NCBI RefSeq assembly: GCF_039526385.1
Contig: NZ_BAAAIX010000034.1
Span: forward strand, 62,001-126,000
DNA: 64,000 nucleotides
Reading direction: 5' to 3'
From: Luteococcus peritonei
GTDB taxonomy: Bacteria > Actinomycetota > Actinomycetes > Propionibacteriales > Propionibacteriaceae
The notes under the pieces were generated by a model, which searched no databases, was not told the origin of the DNA, and saw only the letters and a program-made list of their open reading frames with translations. The position numbers and the translations under genes were made by a program. Within the stretch, counting starts at the first letter, position 1. Each line of letters begins with the position of its first letter. Positions 57,736 through 64,000 of the stretch are shown here, in pieces.

Positions 57736-58355
57736 TGACCCAGACGAACCGCCGCACCGCCACCGTCGAGCGCGCCACCAGCGAGTCCAGCATCAGCGTG
57801 ACCATCGACCTGGACGGCACCGGCACCAGCGACATCGAGACCGGGGTCGGCTTCTACGGCCACATGCTCACCGCGCTGAGCAAGCACTCCGGCATCGACA
57901 TGACCATCCGCTGCACCGGCGACGTGCACATCGACGGCCACCACAGCGTGGAGGACACCGCCATCGCGCTGGGCCAGGCGATCCGCCAGGCGCTGGGTGA
58001 CAAGCAGGGCATCACCCGCTTCGGCGACGCCATGGTGCCGCTGGACGAGGCGCTGGCCCAGTGCGTGGTCGACGTCGCGGGTCGTCCCTACTGCGTCTGC
58101 ACCGGGGAGCCCGACGGCCAGGTCTACGCCCTGATCGGTGGCTCCGGGGTGCCCTATGCCGGTTCGATGACCTACCACGTGGTGGAGTCGCTGGCGCTGA
58201 ATGCCGGCCTGTGCGTGCACCTGCGCCTGCTGGCCGGCCGGGACCCGCACCACATCGTCGAGGCGCAGTTCAAGGCCCTGGCCCGGGCCCTGCGCCAGGC
58301 CATCGCCCTGGACCCCACCGTGAAGGGCATCCCCTCCACCAAGGGCGCCCTGTGA
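57735..58355 (+). CDS. hisB: Imidazoleglycerol-phosphate dehydratase
   Basis: A Mn2+-dependent dehydratase of histidine synthesis, in its monofunctional form (206 aa, with no phosphatase domain, as expected outside enterobacteria). The duplicated His motifs are present: GVGFYGHMLTALSKHSG, DGHHSVEDTAIALG, and in the second half GSMTYHVVESLALNAG and DPHHIVEAQFKA. The ATG shares a base with the hisC stop; the stop overlaps the hisH GTG (GTGA). Confidence 0.96.
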   Translation: MTQTNRRTATVERATSESSISVTIDLDGTGTSDIETGVGFYGHMLTALSKHSGIDMTIRCTGDVHIDGHHSVEDTAIALGQAIRQALGDKQGITRFGDAMVPLDEALAQCVVDVAGRPYCVCTGEPDGQVYALIGGSGVPYAGSMTYHVVESLALNAGLCVHLRLLAGRDPHHIVEAQFKALARALRQAIALDPTVKGIPSTKGAL

Positions 58356-58969
58356 CCTCGCCGAGCCCTCGGGTGGGTGTCCTGGACTACGGCTCGGGCA
58401 ACCTGCACTCCGCCTGCCGGGCGCTCGAGGCCGCCGGCGCCCAGGTGGTGCTGAGCAGTGACCACGCCGAGCTGCGCACCTGCGACCGGCTGCTGGTGCC
58501 CGGGGTCGGCGCCTTCGCCGCCTGCATGGCGGGTCTGCTGGCCGTCGGCGGCGACGAGCTGGTGGCCGGCTGGGTGGCCGACGAACGTCCTGTGCTGGGC
58601 ATCTGTGTCGGACACCAGGTCCTCTTCGGTGGCGGCAGCGAGCACGGCACCACCGTGCCCGGGCTCGGTCTGTACCAGCCCACGGTCGAGCAGCTCACCT
58701 CCGAGCGCCTGCCCCACATGGGATGGAACCAGGTGGAGCCGCCAGCGGGCAGCCGCCTGTTCGCCGGGATCGAGCAGGAGCGCTTCTACTTCGTCCACTC
58801 CTACGGCGTGCACCAGGCGCCCGCCGAGGCCCGGGTCACCTGGGCCGTGCACGGCGGAGACCGCTTCGTCGCGGCCGTCGAGCGCGGGCCGGTCAGCTCC
58901 ACCCAGTTCCACCCCGAGAAGTCGGGTGCGGCAGGGGCGCGGCTGCTGCGCAACTGGCTCGCGAACTGA
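58352..58969 (+). CDS. hisH: Imidazole glycerol phosphate synthase glutaminase subunit
   Basis: A class I glutaminase that supplies ammonia to HisF. The 205-aa product has the triad Cys85 (GICVGHQVLFG), His187 and Glu189 (QFHPEKSG). The oxyanion region VPGVGAF and the HMGWNQV and FVHSYGVH motifs are in place. The partner gene hisF is not in this window, although it normally follows hisA in actinobacteria. The GTG start overlaps the hisB stop. About 60 nt then separate it from hisA, which has its own -10 box. Confidence 0.95.
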   Translation: MTSPSPRVGVLDYGSGNLHSACRALEAAGAQVVLSSDHAELRTCDRLLVPGVGAFAACMAGLLAVGGDELVAGWVADERPVLGICVGHQVLFGGGSEHGTTVPGLGLYQPTVEQLTSERLPHMGWNQVEPPAGSRLFAGIEQERFYFVHSYGVHQAPAEARVTWAVHGGDRFVAAVERGPVSSTQFHPEKSGAAGARLLRNWLAN

Positions 58970-59015
58970 GCTTCCACCGACGCTCGCGGGGCGGCTGGCG
59001 CGCGGGGCCATGCAC

Positions 59016-59021
59016 TAGGGT
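59016..59021 (+). promoter_or_regulatory. -10 box (TAGGGT) for a leaderless hisA transcript
   Basis: TAGGGT ends 7 nt before GTG 59029, which suggests that hisA and the reductase-HAD fusion can be transcribed separately from hisDCBH. Confidence 0.55.
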
Positions 59022-59028
59022 TCGACCC

Positions 59029-59769
59029 GTGACTTCACTAGTTCTGCTTCCCGCTGTCGACGTCCAGGGCGGCCAGGCCGTCCAGCTCACCCAGGGGGTG
59101 GCCGGGTCCGAGAAGGTCTTCGGTGACCCGCTCGCCGCCGCCCGCCGCTGGCAGGAGGAGGGTGCCGAGTGGATCCACCTGGTGGACCTCGACGCAGCCT
59201 TCGGCCGGGGCAGCAACTACGAGGTGCTGGCCCGCATCGTCGGCGAGCTGGACATCCAGGTCGAGATGTCGGGCGGCATCCGCGACGACGCGTCCCTGGA
59301 GCGCGCCCTGTCCGCGGGCGCCCGTCGGGTGAACATCGGCACCGCCGCCCTGGAGAACCCGGAGTGGTGCGAGCGGATCATCGCCGACCACGGTGACCAG
59401 GTGGCCATCGGCCTCGACGTCAAGGGCACCCGGCTGGCCGCCCGCGGCTGGACCGAGGAGGGCGGCGAGCTCTTCGAGACCCTGGAGCGTCTCAACCGGG
59501 CCGGCTGCGAGCGCTATGTGGTCACCGACGTGGCCAGCGACGGCATGCTGACCGGACCCAACTTCGAGCTGCTGGGCCAGGTCTGCGCCCGCACCGAGGC
59601 CGCCGTGATCGCCTCCGGTGGCATCTCCACCCTCGACGACCTGCGCCAGCTGCGCGGCCTGGTGCCGATCGGCGTCGAGGGCGCCATCATCGGCACCGCC
59701 CTCTACGTCGGCAACTTCACCCTGCCCGAGGCCCTGGCCGTCAGCTCCACCCCGGAGGAGAACCGATGA
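59029..59769 (+). CDS. hisA: ProFAR isomerase, probably bifunctional HisA/TrpF (PriA)
   Basis: Isomerises ProFAR to PRFAR in histidine synthesis. The 246-aa TIM barrel has the first catalytic Asp11 in LLPAVDVQGG, DLDAAFGRGSN, the phosphate site EMSGGIRDD, and the second catalytic Asp in VVTDVASDGMLTGPN. In actinobacteria this enzyme (PriA) also does the TrpF reaction. The trp cluster here has no trpF, which supports that reading, though the dual activity is inferred. The GTG start has a leaderless-type -10. The stop overlaps the start of the reductase-HAD fusion. Confidence 0.92.
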   Translation: MTSLVLLPAVDVQGGQAVQLTQGVAGSEKVFGDPLAAARRWQEEGAEWIHLVDLDAAFGRGSNYEVLARIVGELDIQVEMSGGIRDDASLERALSAGARRVNIGTAALENPEWCERIIADHGDQVAIGLDVKGTRLAARGWTEEGGELFETLERLNRAGCERYVVTDVASDGMLTGPNFELLGQVCARTEAAVIASGGISTLDDLRQLRGLVPIGVEGAIIGTALYVGNFTLPEALAVSSTPEENR

Positions 59770-62138
59770 GCGAAGCCACCACCCCCACCCCCGTCGAGGC
59801 CGCCGGACCCGCCCCGGTGCACGTGCCCCCGCTGCTGGATGGCCGGCTGACCGACCTGCTGGACGGCCGCAAGATCGTGATGACCGGTGTCACCGGCTTC
59901 ATCGGCGAGCAGATCCTGTGGAAGATCCTCACCGAGCTGCCCCACACCCGCGCCGTCGTGCTGGTGCGCCCCAAGGGCTCGGTCACCGCGCGCGAGCGGA
60001 TCCTGTCCCTGCTGAAGAAGAAGATCTTCAAGCCCCTGGTGGAGGCCGCCGGCGGCACCGAGCAGCTGCTCGACGCCCGCATCGATGTGCTCTCCGGTGA
60101 CCTGCCCAATGTGCCCGACCTGCCGCGCGACCTCGACGTGGTGATCCACTGCGCCGGCGACGTCAGCTTCGACCCGCCGATCGACGCGGCCTTCAAGACC
60201 AATGTGCTGGGCACCCAGGCCCTGATGGGCAAGATGCTCGAGGCCTGCACAGACGAGCAGGGCACCCTGGTGCGCATCCCGCACTACGTGCACGTCTCCA
60301 CCGCCTACACCGCCGGCCGTCGCCGCGGCGCCATCCCGGAGGCCGCGCACGTCCACGACGTCGACTACACCGTGGAGACCGCCGCCGCGCTGCGGATGGG
60401 CGATCTGGTGGAGGAGCAGTCCCGCACCGCCGAGAAGCTCACCGAACTGCGCAAGCAGGCCGAGCGCGAGCACCGCCAGGCCGGTTTCCTGACCACCGCC
60501 GAGGACACCGAGCGCCGCCGCCAGGAGTGGGTCAAGGAGGAACTGGTCAAGGCCGGCACCGAGCGCGCCCGCTCGTTGGGGTGGACCGACGTCTACACCT
60601 TCGCCAAGGCGATGGGCGAGCGCGTCGTGGCCGACCTCGGCAAGGACATCAAGGTCTCCATCGTGCGCCCGGCCATCGTGGAGTCCAGCCTGGTGCACCC
60701 CTTCCCGGGCTGGATCGAGGGCTTCAAGATGGCCGACCCGATCATCCTGGCCTATGCCAAGGGACAGCTCAGCGAGTTCCCGGCCTCCCCGGACGCGGCC
60801 CTGGACATCGTGCCCTGTGACCACGTGGTGAATGCCATCGTGGCGGTCTGCGCCACCGAGCCGACGGTGGGGGAGCCGGAGTTCTACCACGTCTCCACCG
60901 GCGCCCGGAACCCGATCACCTTCCGCGAGATCTACGAGTACATCCGCGCCTACTTCGAGGCCCACCCCTACACCCGCTCCGACGGCACCGTGGCGCCGCT
61001 GGCCACCTGGAAGTTCCCCGGTGAGCAGCCGGTGCGCCGGATGCTGGATGCCGCCGAGGTGGCCCACTCGGTGGGCAACCGGATGCTCTCCTGGGCGCCA
61101 CGCGGCCGTCGCACCCGCGAGGCCGTGGTGGCGCTGGACCGGCAGGGGCGCAACCTGTCCTTCCTGCGCCGCTACCTGAGCCTGTACGGGGAGTACCTGC
61201 AGTCGCAGCTGCACTTCGTCGACGACTGCACCCTGGCCCTGCACCACAGCCTGCACCCCGACGACGTGGAGGCCTTCGGCTTCGACACCGCCGCGGTGGA
61301 CTGGAAGTACTACCTGACCGACATCCACGTCCCGGCCATCACCGACCCGGTGCGCCGGCTGGAGGCCGCCCGCAGCCGTCGCGGCAACCGCGCCACCACC
61401 TACCGCGAGCTGAAGGCCTCCGAGCCCGGCACCGTCCTGGCCGCCTTCGACCTGGACGGCACCGTGATGGACACCAATGTGGTGGAGACCTACCTGTGGG
61501 CCCGGCTGCCCGAACTCGGCCCGCTGGGGCGCGCCAAGGAGGTGGCCGGCGTGGCCGCCAGCCTGCCGCGCTACCTGGGCGCCGACCGTCGCGACCGTGC
61601 CGACTTCCTGCGCACCATGTACCGCCGCTACGAGGGCATGCGGATGGCCGAGCTGGAGAAGCTGGTCGACGAGCAGATGACCCCGCTGGTGCAGGACCGG
61701 ATGAGCGCCGAGGCGCTGGAGCGGATCAAGGAGCACCGCGGCGCCGGTCACACCACCGTCCTGCTCACCGGCGTGATCCGCCCGCTCACCCGGCCGCTGG
61801 AGGAGTACTTCGACGTGATCGTGGCCGCCGAACTGGCCACCGACGCCGACGGCGTGATCACCGGCTTCCTGACCAGCCCGCCGATGGTCGGCGAGGCGCG
61901 CTCCGCCTGGCTCAAGCACCACGCCGCCCTGAACGGGATCGACCTGGCGAAGTCCTTCGCCTATGCCGACAGCCATGTGGACCTGCCGATGCTGACCACC
62001 GTGGGCAACCCGGTGGTGGTCCAGCCCGACGTGGGTCTGCTGCGTGCCGCCCGCAAGAACGGCTGGAGCATCGTCGACTGGCACAGCCAGCCCAAGCTGC
62101 CGCGCTGGCGCCTGCCCCGCCCGGGCCAGGGACGCTGA
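59766..62138 (+). CDS. Fusion of fatty acyl-CoA reductase-like SDR and HAD-IB phosphatase
   Basis: A 790-aa two-domain cytoplasmic protein. Residues about 30-500 are an extended SDR of the acyl-CoA reductase/NAD_binding_4 type: NAD(P) loop TGVTGFIG (40-47), HVSTAYTAG, and active-site Tyr277-x3-Lys281 in YTFAKAMGE. An insertion rich in Glu and Arg (about 215-265) precedes the active site. Residues about 555-760 are a SerB-like HAD: Asp562-x-Asp564 in AFDLDGTVMDT, VLLTG, and ADSHVDLPML (Asp735). A reductase acting on an acyl thioester plus a phosphomonoester phosphatase suggests lipid metabolism, but the substrates are unknown. The ATG overlaps the hisA stop (ATGA), an unexpected partner. Confidence 0.85.
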   Translation: MSEATTPTPVEAAGPAPVHVPPLLDGRLTDLLDGRKIVMTGVTGFIGEQILWKILTELPHTRAVVLVRPKGSVTARERILSLLKKKIFKPLVEAAGGTEQLLDARIDVLSGDLPNVPDLPRDLDVVIHCAGDVSFDPPIDAAFKTNVLGTQALMGKMLEACTDEQGTLVRIPHYVHVSTAYTAGRRRGAIPEAAHVHDVDYTVETAAALRMGDLVEEQSRTAEKLTELRKQAEREHRQAGFLTTAEDTERRRQEWVKEELVKAGTERARSLGWTDVYTFAKAMGERVVADLGKDIKVSIVRPAIVESSLVHPFPGWIEGFKMADPIILAYAKGQLSEFPASPDAALDIVPCDHVVNAIVAVCATEPTVGEPEFYHVSTGARNPITFREIYEYIRAYFEAHPYTRSDGTVAPLATWKFPGEQPVRRMLDAAEVAHSVGNRMLSWAPRGRRTREAVVALDRQGRNLSFLRRYLSLYGEYLQSQLHFVDDCTLALHHSLHPDDVEAFGFDTAAVDWKYYLTDIHVPAITDPVRRLEAARSRRGNRATTYRELKASEPGTVLAAFDLDGTVMDTNVVETYLWARLPELGPLGRAKEVAGVAASLPRYLGADRRDRADFLRTMYRRYEGMRMAELEKLVDEQMTPLVQDRMSAEALERIKEHRGAGHTTVLLTGVIRPLTRPLEEYFDVIVAAELATDADGVITGFLTSPPMVGEARSAWLKHHAALNGIDLAKSFAYADSHVDLPMLTTVGNPVVVQPDVGLLRAARKNGWSIVDWHSQPKLPRWRLPRPGQGR

Positions 62139-62144
62139 GACCCT

Positions 62145-62173
62145 GCGCCGGTGCCGCTGGACGGCACCGGCGC
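62145..62173 (+). terminator. Terminator hairpin after the reductase-HAD fusion
   Basis: A perfect 12-bp stem (GCGCCGGTGCCG / CGGCACCGGCGC) with a 5-nt loop, 6 nt past the stop. Confidence 0.75.
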
Positions 62174-62204
62174 TAGGCTGGGTCCCCCGGGGCAAAGGAG
62201 CATC

Positions 62205-63224
62205 GTGGAGTACATCGTCGAGGGCAGCCTGGAGTGGTCCGCGCTGTGCGCGGCCGACCTGCCCCAGCTGGCCGAGCTCCGCACCACCATCGAGTACTTC
62301 GACGACCCGGTGGAGCGCCAGGACCTGGCGCAGCTGCAGGAGTACTGGACCGCACCCGGCGCCGACCCGGTCTTCAACTGCACCGTGGGGCGTGACAAGG
62401 GCGGCACCATCGTCGCCTACGGCTGGAACCACGTCCGGGGCCTCGACGTGGGCGAGCCCCGGGTCTGGCTGGACGGGGGAGTGCACCCGGCCTGGCGCCA
62501 CCAGCACATAGGTCGTCGGCTGATGGAGTGGCAGGTGGAGCGCGCACGCCTGTGGTACGCCAAGGTGCTGCGCGAGCAGCCGTGGCTGCAGGCACCGCTG
62601 TGGCTGGGCACCTACGTGGACCAGAAGCTGGAGGGGCAGTCGGCGCTGTGCGAGACGCTGGGCCTGGCGCCCGAGCGCTGGTACTTCGACATGCACCTGA
62701 CCTTCGGGATGGACCAGCCCGGTCCGGTGCTGCCCGTCATCCCGCTCACCGGCCGGGTGCAGCTGCAGCACTACCATCCGGCGCTCTCGGAGCAGGTGCG
62801 GCTGGCCCACAACGAGGTCTTCGCCGCCAGTTTCGGCTCCCACACCGTCTCGGTGGCCAACTGGGAGCACTCGATGGACCGCAGCGCCGCCCGCCCCGAG
62901 TGGTCCTGGGTGGCCACCCAGGACGGCGAGGTGGTGGGTTATGCGCTCAACTCCGCCTACGAGCAGGACTGGGGCCCGCAGGGGTTCAGCGAGGGCTGGA
63001 CCGACCGGCTCGGCGTGCGCCCCGGCTGGCGCGGCCACAACCTGGGCCGGGCCCTGCTGCTGGCCTCGATGCGCTCCTTCCTCGACGCCGGGCTCGAGGG
63101 TGCCGGGGTCGGCGTCGACACCGCTCGGCCGGATGCCGCGCTGCGTCTGTTCGAGTCCATCGGCTACCAGGCCGAGGAGATGGTGGTGCTGCACAGCACG
63201 GTGGTCCCGCCCATCGCCGTCTGA
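62205..63224 (+). CDS. Tandem GNAT acetyltransferase (MshD-like architecture)
   Basis: A 339-aa protein with two GNAT domains. The first (about 1-165) has motif A GGVHPAWRHQHIGRRLMEWQ; the second (about 180-335) has GVRPGWRGHNLGRALLLASM and the ARPDAALRLFESIGYQ motif B. Two linked GNATs are the layout of mycothiol synthase MshD, but sequence outside the loops is not clearly MshD, so the substrate is left open. GTG 62205 follows an AAAGGAG ribosome-binding site at 4-5 nt. A TAGGCT -10-like box begins at the 3' edge of the preceding terminator hairpin (62173-62178). Confidence 0.82.
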   Translation: MEYIVEGSLEWSALCAADLPQLAELRTTIEYFDDPVERQDLAQLQEYWTAPGADPVFNCTVGRDKGGTIVAYGWNHVRGLDVGEPRVWLDGGVHPAWRHQHIGRRLMEWQVERARLWYAKVLREQPWLQAPLWLGTYVDQKLEGQSALCETLGLAPERWYFDMHLTFGMDQPGPVLPVIPLTGRVQLQHYHPALSEQVRLAHNEVFAASFGSHTVSVANWEHSMDRSAARPEWSWVATQDGEVVGYALNSAYEQDWGPQGFSEGWTDRLGVRPGWRGHNLGRALLLASMRSFLDAGLEGAGVGVDTARPDAALRLFESIGYQAEEMVVLHSTVVPPIAV

Positions 63225-63384
63225 GGCCAGCAGCCCGGGAACGTCGCGACGCACCGCCCCCGCGGGCGATTCACGGTGCCGCGGGCGCAGCGGCTAGGAT
63301 TGACAGGCTGCCCGGGCCGGGTCCGTCAGCGTGCCTACGGCCGCGCAGCACACGAATTTTCTCCACGAGAGGTGAGGTTGACGC

Positions 63385-64000
63385 ATGAGCGGTCACTCCA
63401 AATGGGCCACGACGAAGCACAAGAAGGCCGTCATCGATGCCAAGCGCGGCAAGCTGTTCGCCAAGCTGATCAAGAACATCGAGGTGGCGGCGCGCGTGGG
63501 CGGCGGTGACCCCGGCGGCAACCCGACCCTCTACGACGCCATCCAGAAGGCCAAGAAGAACTCGGTCCCCAATGACAACATCGACCGCGCCGTCAAGCGT
63601 GGCTCCGGTGTCGGCGCCGATGCCGTCAACTACGACACCATCATGTACGAGGCCTACGGCCCCGCCGGCGTCGCCATCCTGATCGAGTGCCTCACCGACA
63701 ACCGCAACCGCGCCGTCTCCGACGTGCGCGTGGCGGTCACCCGCAACGGCGGCACCATCGCCGACGGCGGCTCCGTGCAGCGCCTGTTCGAGCGCAAGGG
63801 CCTGGTCACCGTCGCCAAGAGCCAGGAGGTCCCGGGCGAGGGTCGCAAGACCGAGACCCGCGAGGTCACCGAGGACGAGCTGCTGGAGGCCACCCTGGAG
63901 GCCGACGTCGAGGACGTCGCGGACAACGGTGACGAGTTCGAGCTGACCTGCGACCCCAACGACCTGGTGGAGGTCCGCAAGGCCGTCCAGGCCGCCGGCA
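63385..64000 (+). CDS. yebC: YebC/PmpR (TACO1) family protein, partial
   Basis: A probable transcription/translation-associated regulator of the YebC family. The 205 residues visible are about 80 percent of the usual 250; the 3' end lies beyond the window. The family N-terminus MSGHSKWATTKHKKAVIDAKRG is unmistakable (first 20 residues quoted in essence), followed by GGDPGGNPTLYDAI, MYEAYGPAGVAILIECLTDN and NGGTIADGGSV. The start is at ATG 63385 after a GAGAGGTGAGG purine run. A TAGGAT -10-like box (63295-63300) lies about 85 nt upstream. In relatives it precedes ruvC, which would be just outside the window. Confidence 0.94.
   Translation, partial: MSGHSKWATTKHKKAVIDAKRGKLFAKLIKNIEVAARVGGGDPGGNPTLYDAIQKAKKNSVPNDNIDRAVKRGSGVGADAVNYDTIMYEAYGPAGVAILIECLTDNRNRAVSDVRVAVTRNGGTIADGGSVQRLFERKGLVTVAKSQEVPGEGRKTETREVTEDELLEATLEADVEDVADNGDEFELTCDPNDLVEVRKAVQAAG

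Overview
The window is 64 kb of high-GC bacterial chromosome. Gene content and order point to an actinobacterium, most likely in or near the Propionibacteriaceae. The evidence is a methylmalonyl-CoA epimerase very like the propionibacterial enzyme, the GlgE (maltose-1-phosphate) glycogen route, a combined hisI-trp-lgt cluster, an isolated hisDCBHA operon whose HisA is expected to be the actinobacterial PriA type, and many TAnnnT -10 boxes placed 6-7 nt before a start codon (leaderless transcripts). I see no integrase, transposase, phage gene, CRISPR array, rRNA or convincing tRNA. The stretch is almost entirely core genome and densely coding.

Layout. 0-5 kb: partial mce (edge), a 48-aa membrane miniprotein with a PH-domain membrane protein, pgm, a thioredoxin-like/TPR protein without its CxxC, and a lipoprotein. 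4.6-15.8 kb is a glycogen island: glgE-mak-glgB-(half-GNAT/Nudix) on the minus strand, divergent glgP, and convergent glgX. 16-23.7 kb: cysteine desulfurase, mnmA and a MetE-C-like protein, a tiny membrane protein, a convergent ACT-domain gene, then gatCAB. This resembles the mycobacterial mnmA-ligA-gatCAB neighbourhood, but ligA is missing. 23.8-31 kb: a xanthine/uracil-type permease, then a lactate-use locus of an FCD-only regulator remnant, lldP and lutABC, with a readable promoter and two FadR/LldR-type operators.

31-40.4 kb: a divergent pair (TIGR03085 protein and an orphan ATPase), an APH-like and a GNAT protein, then hisI-trpE-(TIGR02234 membrane protein)-(HGxxPAAW protein)-trpC-trpB-trpA-lgt, nearly all with 1-4 nt stop/start overlaps. 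40.4-46.7 kb: gltBD behind a GlnR-like box. 46.7-49.4 kb: a small acidic protein, a HAD phosphatase, a repeat-rich intergenic stretch, phzF-like and DUF2231 genes. 49.6-55.2 kb: dnaE, a membrane protein, ybaK-like and DUF554 genes. 55.3-62.1 kb: hisD-hisC-hisB-hisH, then hisA overlapping a 790-aa reductase/HAD-phosphatase fusion. 62.2 kb to the end: a tandem GNAT protein and the start of yebC.

How the genes fit together. Pgm, GlgE, maltokinase, GlgB, GlgP and GlgX cover most of glycogen synthesis and breakdown; treS, glgA/glgM and glgC are not in the window. LldP imports lactate and LutABC oxidises it to pyruvate, in keeping with a lactate-using propionate fermenter in which methylmalonyl-CoA epimerase serves the propionate cycle. 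The cysteine desulfurase probably supplies sulfur to MnmA. trpF, trpD, trpG, hisF, hisG and hisE are absent from the clusters, so PriA (hisA) is expected to cover the TrpF step. I found no clear undescribed multi-gene system. The most unusual items are the reductase-HAD fusion coupled to hisA, the regulator without a DNA-binding domain beside intact operators, and the half-GNAT/Nudix gene in the glycogen operon.
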